Source of the DNA: Chloroflexi bacterium B3_Chlor
GTDB lineage: Bacteria > Chloroflexota > Anaerolineae > UBA7937 > B3-Chlor
Length of the DNA: 44,855 nucleotides
Assembly: GCA_005223035.1 (NCBI GenBank)
Contig: NJBK01000023.1
Location: forward strand, 1 to 44,855
Direction: 5' to 3'
Below are positions 23,877 through 31,970 of this stretch, piece by piece; position 1 is the stretch's first letter; each line of letters starts with the position of its first letter. The notes beneath the pieces were generated by a model. That model had not been told where the DNA came from, searched no databases, and saw only the letters and a list, made by a program, of their open reading frames with translations. Position numbers and translations under genes: made by a program.

Positions 23877-25064
23877 CTAGTACCAGTAGAACGTGCGCGC
23901 CTCGCTCTTGCGACCGATAGGCACAACCTCAGGGCTGCCTTCAACCTCAGTCTCTGTGAGCCGCGCAACGCTGACCTCCCATCCAAAGAGATGCGATTCG
24001 GCGTCAAGGGGCAGTCGCAACGCACTTGAGACGTGAAATGAGTTGGCCTTGGTGAACTCGACGATCTCTTGTTCGGCCTCTTCTTCGGGATCCACATACC
24101 TCACAGTGACTGAGTACCACTCCTCCTCAGCCAGCAAGCCCACGGAGAGCCAATTGAGCAAGATCGGCAACTCCGCCTGATCCTCACGAAACTCTCGGCC
24201 GTCCGGAGGCCCGAGCAGAACCGGTGCTGGGTAGACCAACTGAGATGACGCAGTAGGGGTGGGCGGTCCACCTATTCCGGGCGTCTCGGTCGAAGCAACG
24301 GGGCCAGGTATCACCAACTCCTGTCCCTCGCGGATGGAGTCCGGATCTGTGAGATCGTTGGCCTCCATGACAACCTCTAATGAGACGTTGAAGCGCTCAG
24401 CGATTCCCGACAGGCTATCGCCCGCCTGTACCACATAAGTCAACGTCTCCGGGTGAGAGGTGGCCTCAGCTTCGGGCGTCTCGCCAAGCTCGGGGCTGGT
24501 ACTCGGGCTACCACCCTCCAGAGGAATGACCAACTCTTGTCCGACCCGGATCATGTAATCAGTAAGGCCATTGGCCTCCATGATATCCTTCACGGGCACA
24601 TCGAACTGAGCGGCTATCAGGCTCAGCGTATCGCCCGCACGCACGATGTAGATCGTGGTCTCCGGTGAGGGAGTAGCGGTTGGAGCTAGAGTAGGAGTAC
24701 TTGTTGAGGTGGGCGTGATCGTGGGAGTGGCGCTTGGCGTCGATGTCGGTGTCGGCGTGTGGTAGGTTCCCAACTGTATAGCTCGCCAAGGCTTGATGAA
24801 CCAGACAGCCACCAGCAACAGTATCCCCAGGGCAACTCCAAGCAGCGGGGCAGGAGGAACCATGGATAGGGAAACACGGGGAAGAAAGCCCTTTCCTTCT
24901 TCCAGGGACGCCCCGCACATGAGGCATGTCTTCGCAGCCTCAGCAACCCTGGCTCGGCACTCCGGGCAGCGCCTTACCAGCTTCTTCACCTGCACCCTGT
25001 AGCCGCAGGCAGGGCATCTCCCTCGGCCGCCCCGGAAAGTTGCACCACAATTCGGACACTTCAC
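23877..25064 (-). CDS. Membrane-anchored protein with two zinc ribbons and two LysM domains
   Basis: A 395-aa protein with an unusual order. Two cytoplasmic zinc ribbons come first (CPNC...CPAC at residues 3-20 and CPEC...CLMC at 33-50). One transmembrane helix (about 73-91) and a Thr/Pro linker (103-135) follow. Two LysM peptidoglycan-binding domains lie near 138-181 and 209-253, each with AGDTLS or AGDSLS and ending in GQELVIP. The C-terminal domain (about 275-395) has LVYPAPVLLGPPDG and is beta-rich. It probably spans the membrane and holds the cell wall. The start is GTG with GGGAGAAG upstream. It is divergent from a cluster of small membrane proteins. Confidence 0.88.
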   Translation of the reverse strand: MKCPNCGATFRGGRGRCPACGYRVQVKKLVRRCPECRARVAEAAKTCLMCGASLEEGKGFLPRVSLSMVPPAPLLGVALGILLLVAVWFIKPWRAIQLGTYHTPTPTSTPSATPTITPTSTSTPTLAPTATPSPETTIYIVRAGDTLSLIAAQFDVPVKDIMEANGLTDYMIRVGQELVIPLEGGSPSTSPELGETPEAEATSHPETLTYVVQAGDSLSGIAERFNVSLEVVMEANDLTDPDSIREGQELVIPGPVASTETPGIGGPPTPTASSQLVYPAPVLLGPPDGREFREDQAELPILLNWLSVGLLAEEEWYSVTVRYVDPEEEAEQEIVEFTKANSFHVSSALRLPLDAESHLFGWEVSVARLTETEVEGSPEVVPIGRKSEARTFYWY

Positions 25065-25107
25065 TATGAGCTTCTCCCTGACTAGCTTCGATGCGACAAG
25101 TCACGTC

Positions 25108-25136
25108 ATTATAGCAGAACACCTCACTCTTGGCAA
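25108..25136 (-). promoter_or_regulatory. Promoter of the zinc-ribbon/LysM gene
   Basis: TTGCCA, 17 nt, TATAAT on the minus strand. Confidence 0.8.
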
Positions 25137-25149
25137 CATACTACGATGA

Positions 25150-25178
25150 TTGACAAAAGAGGACAATCTATGTACAAT
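25150..25178 (+). promoter_or_regulatory. Promoter of the small membrane protein operon
   Basis: TTGACA, 17 nt, TACAAT on the plus strand, 34 nt before the start at 25212. Divergent from the LysM promoter, with 13 bp between the two -35 boxes. Confidence 0.85.
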
Positions 25179-25211
25179 ACTCTAGCGTCTCCCATGACAC
25201 GGAGGTAAGCG

Positions 25212-25502
25212 ATGACGCCAGAGACTCTGGCATTGGCAAGAGACTTGGCCCTCGTTCTACTCATCGTCGAAGCTATCATCTTGGGTCTCCCACTGTTGAT
25301 CATCCCCTTCTACGCGATCAGATACCTCCGCCGCCTCAAAGCCCCGATTCGGCCCAACCTGCGGAAGGTAAGGCGGAGAACCGCGCAAGTAGAGAAGGTG
25401 ACAAAAGCAGCTATGGCCATAGCCGTCCAGCCCTTCCTCTGGGCACGGGCTACGGGTGCAGGGGTTAGGAGGGCCTGCGGCTATTTGGCAAGACGGAGGT
25501 AG
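25212..25502 (+). CDS. Small single-pass membrane protein
   Basis: A 96-aa protein with a hydrophobic helix (about 11-36) followed by a strongly basic region (YLRRLKAPIRPNLRKVRRR) and a second, weaker hydrophobic stretch. The start has GGAGG seven bases upstream (ACGGAGGTAAGCG). It is the first gene of a three-gene operon with two more membrane proteins. No family recognised; the shape recalls DUF948/YtxH-like small envelope proteins. Confidence 0.7.
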   Translation: MTPETLALARDLALVLLIVEAIILGLPLLIIPFYAIRYLRRLKAPIRPNLRKVRRRTAQVEKVTKAAMAIAVQPFLWARATGAGVRRACGYLARRR

Positions 25503-25505
25503 GCA

Positions 25506-25733
25506 GTGAAGACCAAGGGTTGGAATCCTGCCATATTGATGGGGATCGTGCTGGGAGCCTCTGTGGGCGGAATTGTAGCCCTCATTCTGCTTCGCCGCTC
25601 CAGGCAAAGAGCCCCTCTCGGTCCTAGGGACATTCCTTGGAGGGACCTGATCAAAGTGAGCGCACCTATCCTCGCGCTCGTGCGCCGACTCATCGAACTG
25701 ACTAGAAGAGAACTACCCGAACTCGATATATAA
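25506..25733 (+). CDS. Small YtxH-like membrane protein
   Basis: A 75-aa protein with one N-terminal glycine-rich transmembrane helix (ILMGIVLGASVGGIVALILL, about 10-29) and a basic, amphipathic tail. GTG start with GGAGGTAG upstream, 3 nt after the previous gene; the stop TAA overlaps the next start (TAATG). The glycine-rich helix resembles YtxH-type proteins, but the match is weak. Confidence 0.68.
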   Translation: MKTKGWNPAILMGIVLGASVGGIVALILLRRSRQRAPLGPRDIPWRDLIKVSAPILALVRRLIELTRRELPELDI

Positions 25734-27436
25734 TGAGGAAGCTCAGTCCCGAGTCATGGGTGATCATCATCGTCGCCCTGGCCGTCCTCAACTTCTTCGT
25801 GATCGGTGCATTCATCCTGCTGGTGATCTATCAGATACCGCCAAGATCTGCTTTGGCAAGGCCAACCGTCGCCGGCACCGCGCCCCCTCCATCACCGCTG
25901 GCCCCGGCCTGCCCGACCCCAGCAGCAATAGTGCCCACCTACACCTCCACACCCACAAGTTCGCCTACGGCGGGGCCACCCACAGTCCAACCGGAGCCCA
26001 GTGTGTCACCCTGCCCTACGATCACCGCCAGTCCAACAGCAGCTCCAACTCACACACCTACGGCTAGCAAGACGCCAACCAATACGCCGACGAAGACTCG
26101 AACACCTACAGCCACGCACACGCATACCGCAACATCAACACCCACTTCTACTAAGACGCCTACTTACACGCCCACCAGCACCTCTACAGTGCCCGCGACG
26201 CGCACCCGAACTCCCACCCGTACTCGAACACCGACCGCCGTTATCGCGACCACACCCTCCCATACAGCGACGTCAAGACCCACTCACACCACAACGCCTA
26301 CTGACACACCAACATGCACTCATACAAGCACAAGCACGCCGACAGCGACCCACACCAGCACCAGGACACCGACACCAAGCCATACCCATACTTGGACCGC
26401 TACTGCGACTGCCAGCCCCACCATTCCGGCTGCCACCGTAACTGAACACGTGATTCCTGAGACCACGCCGGGGCCTCCAAAACCGAGGCCCTTGTCCCCT
26501 TCGGACCCACTGGGGGTCACCGTGGGGGGAGATCAGATTGAGTTGAGTTGGGATCCTCCTGGCGACGCGCGGGGAACCATCTACCGCATATACTGGGACA
26601 TGGGTCTTGGCTACAACATGTACACTTTCAAAACCAGCGTGCGGCGTTCACAGTTCAGCGAGACCGGGCTGCGCCCTTCAACGACCTACCGCTATCTAAT
26701 CACCACCTTCGATGGTCAGACCGAGTCTCTTCCTGCGGGGATAATCGTCAAGACTCATTCCTGGCTAAGTCTTCCCCTCCACAGGCTCACCCAGTCAAGT
26801 CTCAGTTCCGAGCGGGCCAGGGAAACCCCAACCCCTCGCGCGCCTACTCCCACACCGCGTACCTCTCCGCAACCATCGGACGTGATACTGGGACTAATGG
26901 GCACCAACGACTACCTGGATGAGTTGGGCGACTTGCATGTCGTAGGTGAACTGCACAACGATATGATGCACAACGTGGATCAAATCCGCGTGAGGGTCAC
27001 CTTCTACGATGAAGCCGGGAATGTCCTCGAGGAGAGCACGGGCTCCGCCCTCTTGGACCTCCTCGTGCCGGGACAGAGAACTCCTTTTGTGATGATCTGG
27101 CAAGGCGCTGGCGAGTGGGAGAGATTCAGCTTGCGTGCGACGGGCCGCGCATCGACCGAGCGTCCCAAGGAGGGGCTGACAGTAGTGCATAGCTACGCCC
27201 GTCTAGACGATGCGGGCCTGTATCACGTGGTCGGCACAGTGCGGAATGACGGATCGGCCACGGCCTACTATGTTAAAGTCGTGATCTCCCTGTACGATTC
27301 GCTGGGTAGGATCTCTAACGCCAATTTCGCATACACCGAGCCCTCCCGCATCGCCCCGGGGAGGACGGCTTCCTTCGACTGCGCTTTCGACTATTACCCT
27401 TATGGAGCAGAGCTTCTAGTCCAAATAAGCCACTAA
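25733..27436 (+). CDS. Anchored extracellular protein with long Thr/Pro stalk, FN3 and FxLYD-like domains
   Basis: A 567-aa protein. An N-terminal transmembrane anchor (10-33) is followed by about 190 residues of Thr/Pro/Ser low-complexity stalk (TPTxTxTxT repeats, roughly 25910-26440 in the DNA), probably an O-glycosylated wall-spanning segment. Next comes a fibronectin type III domain (about 255-340, with ISW-like IELSWDPP and TTYRYLITTFDG). A second linker follows, and then two C-terminal beta domains (about 390-470 and 475-565) of the FxLYD type (VVGELHNDM, VVGTVRNDG). Last gene of the operon. Stalk plus adhesion domains suggest a surface protein, perhaps a glycosylation target of the GT enzymes. 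Confidence 0.82.
   Translation: MRKLSPESWVIIIVALAVLNFFVIGAFILLVIYQIPPRSALARPTVAGTAPPPSPLAPACPTPAAIVPTYTSTPTSSPTAGPPTVQPEPSVSPCPTITASPTAAPTHTPTASKTPTNTPTKTRTPTATHTHTATSTPTSTKTPTYTPTSTSTVPATRTRTPTRTRTPTAVIATTPSHTATSRPTHTTTPTDTPTCTHTSTSTPTATHTSTRTPTPSHTHTWTATATASPTIPAATVTEHVIPETTPGPPKPRPLSPSDPLGVTVGGDQIELSWDPPGDARGTIYRIYWDMGLGYNMYTFKTSVRRSQFSETGLRPSTTYRYLITTFDGQTESLPAGIIVKTHSWLSLPLHRLTQSSLSSERARETPTPRAPTPTPRTSPQPSDVILGLMGTNDYLDELGDLHVVGELHNDMMHNVDQIRVRVTFYDEAGNVLEESTGSALLDLLVPGQRTPFVMIWQGAGEWERFSLRATGRASTERPKEGLTVVHSYARLDDAGLYHVVGTVRNDGSATAYYVKVVISLYDSLGRISNANFAYTEPSRIAPGRTASFDCAFDYYPYGAELLVQISH
25910..26440 (+). repeat. Low-complexity repeat encoding the Thr/Pro stalk
   Basis: The DNA is a run of imperfect ACN-CCN repeats (ACACCNAC-like) within the coding sequence. 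Such tracts vary in length by slippage and create spurious open frames in other phases. Confidence 0.85.
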
Positions 27437-27449
27437 CGACGTATTGACA

Positions 27450-27478
27450 TTGACAAGCTGGCTTGGGCTACATATAAT
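27450..27478 (+). promoter_or_regulatory. Consensus promoter of the glutamate synthase-like gene
   Basis: TTGACA, exactly 17 nt, TATAAT: a perfect match to the sigma70 consensus. A second overlapping TTGACA lies six bases upstream. Confidence 0.92.
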
Positions 27479-27541
27479 ATCGCCCGGCAGTTCACTAGCT
27501 GCGTGTGCGAGAGATAACGACTGATTCGTGAGGAGGTCACC

Positions 27542-28894
27542 TTGGCTGAGAAGAAGAAAAAGAAGATGAAGCCGGACCGAGTCAAGACCAAGATGCAGGA
27601 TCCGGGCGAGCGCATTCACAACTTCGATGAGGTCGTGTTGGGCTACACCAGAGAGGCAGCAATTGAGGAGGCGAAGAGGTGCATCGCCTGTAAGAAGGCC
27701 CACTGCGATGAGGCATGTCCTCTACATTGCTGCCCGGCGGACTACATCGCATTTATCGAGGAAGGGGACTTCGACAAGGCACTCGAGCAGATCCTTGAGT
27801 ACAATCCGTTTCCCTCAACTTGTGGTCGCGTTTGCGTACACTATTGCGAGGAGAAGTGTCCTGTGGGCAAGAAGGGCACGGCCCTGGCCATCGCCTGGCT
27901 GAAGAGGGCGGCAGCCGACTACGGCCAGGCCAGCATAGCGCCCGGAAAGCCAACAGGGAAGAAGGTTGCCGTCATTGGGGCTGGACCGGCAGGCTTCACG
28001 GTGGCCTGGGAATGCGCCAAGGCCGGTCATAGGGTGGCGATCTTTGAAGCTCTATCCTCACCAGGAGGAATGCTCTGGGCCGGCATTCCGTCATACAGGT
28101 TGCCACGGGCGGCGCTGGATAAGGACATGCAAAGGATCCTGGACTTGGGCGTAGAACTCCGCCTGAATTCCCCGATACGGTCTGAACAAGAGGTCTCGGA
28201 TCTACTCGACCAGTACGACGCGGTTTTCATTGGCATCGGAGCTCACGAGCCCCGCTGGATGGGCATAGAGGGGGAGGAGCTGGAAGGGGTAGTGCACGTG
28301 GTAGACTTCCTTCGGGATGTCAACCAGGGCAAAGACGTGAAGGTTGGGAAGGAAACAGCCGTGATTGGCGGCGGCAGCTCGGCCATGGATGCGGTACGGA
28401 CTGCACGTCGCTTCGGCGCGGACGCTTTCATCGTCTACCGGAGAGCCAGGGAACAGATGCCTGCCGACGAGGCCGAGATTGAGCAGGCCGAGGAGGAGGG
28501 AATCGTCCTCAACTTACTGACGAACCCGACGCGCATCCTCGGCGAGAACGGGAAAATGACAGGCCTGGAATGCTTACGCATGGAGTTGGGCGAGCCGGAC
28601 GAGAGTGGGCGCCGTCGCCCTGTCCCCATTGAAGGCTCTGAGTTCGTGATCGAAGCCGACATGATGATCCAGGCCATCAGCCAGCGGCCCGACATCACTT
28701 GGCTTGACGAGAACTCGAGATTCAAGACCACACGTTGGCAGACGTTTGAAGTTGACCCGGAAACCAACGAAACCTCGGTCCCCGGTGTCTTTGCTGCAGG
28801 GGATGCGGTAAGCGGACCAGCGACGATCGTGGAAGCAATAGCCGACGCACTCAAGGCAGCCAAGGGGATCCTCAAGTACTTGGAGCAGAGCTAA
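27542..28894 (+). CDS. gltD: NADPH-dependent glutamate synthase small-subunit-like flavoprotein
   Basis: A 450-aa iron-sulphur flavoprotein. The N-terminal domain has cysteines for two [4Fe-4S] clusters (CIACKKAHCDEACP-x-x-C and CGRVC...CEEKCPVG). Two Rossmann domains follow, with GAGPAGFTVAWECAKAGH (FAD) near 146-163 and GGGSSAMDAVRTARR (NADPH) near 279-293. FAAGDAVSGPATIVEAIADA near the C-terminus is the final FAD motif. It could be the homotetrameric glutamate synthase, a subunit B of NfnAB or a SudA-type oxidoreductase; no large glutamate synthase or NfnA gene is next to it. TTG start with GAGGAGGT four bases upstream, behind the best promoter in the window. Confidence 0.88.
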   Translation: MAEKKKKKMKPDRVKTKMQDPGERIHNFDEVVLGYTREAAIEEAKRCIACKKAHCDEACPLHCCPADYIAFIEEGDFDKALEQILEYNPFPSTCGRVCVHYCEEKCPVGKKGTALAIAWLKRAAADYGQASIAPGKPTGKKVAVIGAGPAGFTVAWECAKAGHRVAIFEALSSPGGMLWAGIPSYRLPRAALDKDMQRILDLGVELRLNSPIRSEQEVSDLLDQYDAVFIGIGAHEPRWMGIEGEELEGVVHVVDFLRDVNQGKDVKVGKETAVIGGGSSAMDAVRTARRFGADAFIVYRRAREQMPADEAEIEQAEEEGIVLNLLTNPTRILGENGKMTGLECLRMELGEPDESGRRRPVPIEGSEFVIEADMMIQAISQRPDITWLDENSRFKTTRWQTFEVDPETNETSVPGVFAAGDAVSGPATIVEAIADALKAAKGILKYLEQS

Positions 28895-28981
28895 GGACCT
28901 GGGCAACTCGAGACTCGCATGGGGGGGGGACAGGGCTCGTCTGACCGTGCCTCCCTTGTTCATACAGGGTAAGAATATCAA
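28895..28981 (+). other. Short spacer with a G9 tract
   Basis: A run of nine G residues at 28921-28929 lies between the two genes, with no clear promoter. Such tracts are prone to slippage or sequencing error. Confidence 0.6.
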
Positions 28982-30112
28982 GTGACCACCTCAAGCTGGA
29001 AAGAGACCGCCGCGCGCGCAGTCAGGGCCCTGATCTTAATTGCTGTCCTAATAGTCGCTGGGTCCAAGCCCAGGCCTATCATCGTTGTGGGCCCTCCGCA
29101 CCAGGTGCAGACGGTCAATCCCAAGATGGGGGTTCATACCAGGCTGACCGACGAAGTAGAGGAATGGAAGATACAGCGTACGCTGGCGTTGGTCCGGGAG
29201 ATGGGCGCGCCGTGGATTGTGGAGTACTTTCCCTGGGGCTATATGGAGCCAGCCAAGGGGCAGTTCGACTGGCAGCACGCTGACATGGTGGTTGATCACG
29301 CCGTCAACCAGGGCCTCACGGTGATCGCTCGTCTGGATTTCGTTCCCGAGTGGGCACGCCCCAAGGATACGACCTTCCGCTACCTGGATGAGGACCACTA
29401 TCAGGACTACGGGGACTTTGTCCACGCTTTCGTGGAGCATTTCAAAGGAAGGGTAGATCATTTCATCATCTGGAATGAACCAAACCTGAGCTTTGAATGG
29501 GGATATCGTCCCGTGGACCCCGAGGCGTACACCGAACTCCTCAAGGTGGCCTATCGACGCGCCAAAGAAGCCAACCCTGATTGCTATGTCCTCAGCGGCG
29601 GGCTTGCACCTACCATAGCTCGGGAAGGCAATGAATGGGGCCTGAGCGACCTCATCTTTCTTCAGCGAATGTATGACGCAGGCGCCAAGGATTACTTCGA
29701 CATCATGGCCATACACGCGTATGGCTACGTTTTTCCCCCTGATGATCCTCCAGCAGAGAACAAAATCAACTTCTCCAGGGCAGAGTTGACTCACGAGGTA
29801 ATGGCACGCAACGGCGACGGGGACAAGAAGATAATCATCACCGAGGGAGGCTGGAACGATCACCCCCGGTGGACGAAGGCGGTGCGCCCCTACCAGCGCA
29901 TTCTCTACACCATACACGCATACCAGCTGGCTAACGAGTGGGATTGGTGTCAAGCGGTGGTGATCTGGTCGTTCCGGACTCCAGTGCCAGAACGGAACTT
30001 CCGTGACTACTACACCCTGGTCACATCAGGATTCATCATCAAGCCCATATACTTGGAGATACACGACTACGCCCGCGGGGCCACCGACTGGCTCGTGGAA
30101 CCAGCGGAATGA
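28982..30112 (+). CDS. Anchored clan GH-A glycoside hydrolase-like protein
   Basis: A 376-aa protein with an N-terminal hydrophobic signal or anchor (about 14-28) and a TIM-barrel. The motif IIWNEPNL places the acid/base Glu at about 166, and IIITEGGW places the nucleophile at about 288, the paired glutamates of clan GH-A (GH5/GH39/GH42-like). MAIHAYG near 243 also fits. The exact GH family and substrate are not clear. GTG start at 28982; the hydrophobic N-terminus supports it, though the ribosome-binding site is poor. It lies 12 nt before a solute-binding protein. Confidence 0.82.
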   Translation: MTTSSWKETAARAVRALILIAVLIVAGSKPRPIIVVGPPHQVQTVNPKMGVHTRLTDEVEEWKIQRTLALVREMGAPWIVEYFPWGYMEPAKGQFDWQHADMVVDHAVNQGLTVIARLDFVPEWARPKDTTFRYLDEDHYQDYGDFVHAFVEHFKGRVDHFIIWNEPNLSFEWGYRPVDPEAYTELLKVAYRRAKEANPDCYVLSGGLAPTIAREGNEWGLSDLIFLQRMYDAGAKDYFDIMAIHAYGYVFPPDDPPAENKINFSRAELTHEVMARNGDGDKKIIITEGGWNDHPRWTKAVRPYQRILYTIHAYQLANEWDWCQAVVIWSFRTPVPERNFRDYYTLVTSGFIIKPIYLEIHDYARGATDWLVEPAE

Positions 30113-30124
30113 CAGGGTAGCCCA

Positions 30125-30931
30125 GTGGTTCGCACAAGGATAGAGAAGCGCAGTAGCCTTGCTTTGGTCATCATCCTGGCCCTATTGACCTGCCTGTCTG
30201 GTGTGTGGCTGCTTCTCAGCCCTGGTGAGGAGATCAAGGATGAGACCTGGGAGCGGATCCAGCAAGAAGGGGTGATACGCGTCGGGATGGATGCCAGCTA
30301 TCCGCCCTTCGAGAATATCGACGAAGGAGGCAATCTGGCAGGGTATGACGTCGACCTAGCGCATGAGCTGGGGCGCCGCTTTGATGCTGAGGTTGAATTT
30401 GTCATCATCTCCTTTGATGGCCTCTACGACGCCTTGCGAGTGGCAAGAATCGACATCATAGTGTCGGCTCTGCCCTTCGACCCTCGATTGACCGAGGATG
30501 TGGCCTATTCGCACCCCTATTTCAACGCCGGGCAGGTTCTGGCGGTGCATGAGGACGAAGGAGGCATCTCCGGAGTGGATAATCTGCGGACCCTGCGGGT
30601 GGGAGTGGAATGGGGCTCCATGGGCGATGTCGAGGCCCGGCAACTGCTGAGAACGATGGACTTCGAATTGTACCCCTATCCCACCCCACGGGAGGCCCTC
30701 GAAATGCTCAGCGACGACGAGGTGGATGCGGCCATCACGGACGTCGTTTCAACCTACGAGTTCATTCGTGAGCAAGGGGGGGTCAAGATCGTGGGTCCGC
30801 CCGTGACCGACGACCCCTATGTCATCGCCACTCGGCTGAATAGCCCTATCCTGCAGCAAATGGTCAACGAGGCTATCTTGGAACTCAGTGCAAATGGCTT
30901 CTTGGACCAGTTGCGCATGCAGTGGTTCTAG
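30125..30931 (+). CDS. Amino-acid-type ABC transporter substrate-binding protein (SBP_bac_3)
   Basis: A 268-aa protein with an N-terminal hydrophobic helix (about 11-32) and the type 3 solute-binding fold. Near residues 50-75 it reads VIRVGMDASYPPFE then AGYDVDLAHELG. SFDGLYDALRVARIDI follows, with YSHPYF and AAITD later. No permease or ATPase gene is adjacent, so it is an orphan binding protein serving a transporter elsewhere or acting as a receptor. GTG start, weak ribosome-binding site. Its TAG stop overlaps the TAG of the convergent asparaginase gene within CTAG. Confidence 0.9.
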   Translation: MVRTRIEKRSSLALVIILALLTCLSGVWLLLSPGEEIKDETWERIQQEGVIRVGMDASYPPFENIDEGGNLAGYDVDLAHELGRRFDAEVEFVIISFDGLYDALRVARIDIIVSALPFDPRLTEDVAYSHPYFNAGQVLAVHEDEGGISGVDNLRTLRVGVEWGSMGDVEARQLLRTMDFELYPYPTPREALEMLSDDEVDAAITDVVSTYEFIREQGGVKIVGPPVTDDPYVIATRLNSPILQQMVNEAILELSANGFLDQLRMQWF

Positions 30932-31899
30932 GTCCCGGGTCTGAACAGTTCCTGGATACTCCGTCTATCCCTCTGCTCACCCAAAGCTACCATCAACTTG
31001 ATCCGCGCCTTTTGCCCGCTGAGGCCCTCAGCAAAGATAGCACCCGCCTCGACCAAGTCTCTGTAGGCCCCTTGGTAGCCGTAGCCATCGTAGACCCTCC
31101 CGGTCGGACAACGCGACGCGATGACCACCGCCATCCCTCCGTCGATGGCCTCACGGATGGTCGGCATCCACCAGGGGGGCACCCGCCCTCCACCTAGTGC
31201 CGCGATCACCACCCCTGCTGCAGTGCGCTCCATCAACTGCCGCAAGAATCCGTCATCCATGCCCACCGCGAGCTTGATCAGGTGAACATCCGAGTTGAGC
31301 GTCGAGCAGGGTATATACTGGCGTACAACCCTCTGCGCGACCACAACTTCATCGCCATCAACTCTGCCCAAAGGTCCATAGGCCAGTGACTTGAAGGTGT
31401 CAGTGCTCTGGGTGTCGGTTTTGGTCACATGTCGGGCGGCGTGGATTTCCTGGTTCATTACCACGAGGGCTCCCAAGCTCCCACATACATCGCTGGCCGC
31501 GACCCGGATTGCAGCCAGCAGGTTTACCGCACCGTCGTATCCCACCTCGGAGGCAGTGCGCATCGCTCCCGTGAGGGCGATAGGCTTGTCTGTATCCACC
31601 GTCAAATCCAGCAAGTAGGCCGTCTCCTCCATGGCGTCAGTGCCATGAGTGACAACTATGCCTTGCACCGCATCATCCGCAGCCAGTTCCGCCACGCGCG
31701 CCCTTATGCCCCAGACCGTGTCCAGCGTGAAATGGGCGCTGGGGAGATTGCAGTATTCCTCGACCTCCACCGCCCCGACACCCTCAGGCAGAAGAGCGAT
31801 AAGATCCCTACCGCTCACCGCTGGGATCGCTCCACCGGCCGCCTCGTCATCCTTCATGGCGATGGTTCCACCGGTAGTGATCACGTGTACCCCAACCAT
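30928..31899 (-). CDS. L-asparaginase (type I/II family)
   Basis: A 323-aa amidohydrolase converting asparagine to aspartate and ammonia. The first active-site block TTGGTIA (8-14) contains nucleophile Thr12. The second, THGTDAMEETA (84-94), keeps the catalytic Thr87-Asp88 but has Ala89 where most members have Thr. A Lys in TKTDTQSTDTF supplies the remaining active-site residue. ATG with GAGGGA upstream. No signal peptide, so cytoplasmic. It follows smc by 71 nt with no clear promoter between, so it may be co-transcribed. Confidence 0.9.
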   Translation of the reverse strand: MVGVHVITTGGTIAMKDDEAAGGAIPAVSGRDLIALLPEGVGAVEVEEYCNLPSAHFTLDTVWGIRARVAELAADDAVQGIVVTHGTDAMEETAYLLDLTVDTDKPIALTGAMRTASEVGYDGAVNLLAAIRVAASDVCGSLGALVVMNQEIHAARHVTKTDTQSTDTFKSLAYGPLGRVDGDEVVVAQRVVRQYIPCSTLNSDVHLIKLAVGMDDGFLRQLMERTAAGVVIAALGGGRVPPWWMPTIREAIDGGMAVVIASRCPTGRVYDGYGYQGAYRDLVEAGAIFAEGLSGQKARIKLMVALGEQRDRRSIQELFRPGT

Positions 31900-31970
31900 T
31901 CGTCCCTCGTTTCAACAAGTCAAAGCGCCGTGCAGTCCCGGCCAACGTGCAGAGTCGACCTCGCAGTGGA

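Noticed and set aside
25910-26440. CRISPR-like or tandem DNA repeat array
   Set aside because: The periodicity is codon-level Thr/Pro repetition inside an intact coding frame, without constant repeats and unique spacers.
26001-26441. 146-codon Arg/Pro/Gln-rich ORF
   Set aside because: Frame-shifted reading of the Thr/Pro repeat of the stalk protein.
29048-29953. 301-codon minus-strand ORF
   Set aside because: Antisense to the GH-A-like gene, whose catalytic motifs are intact; no family features in the antisense product.
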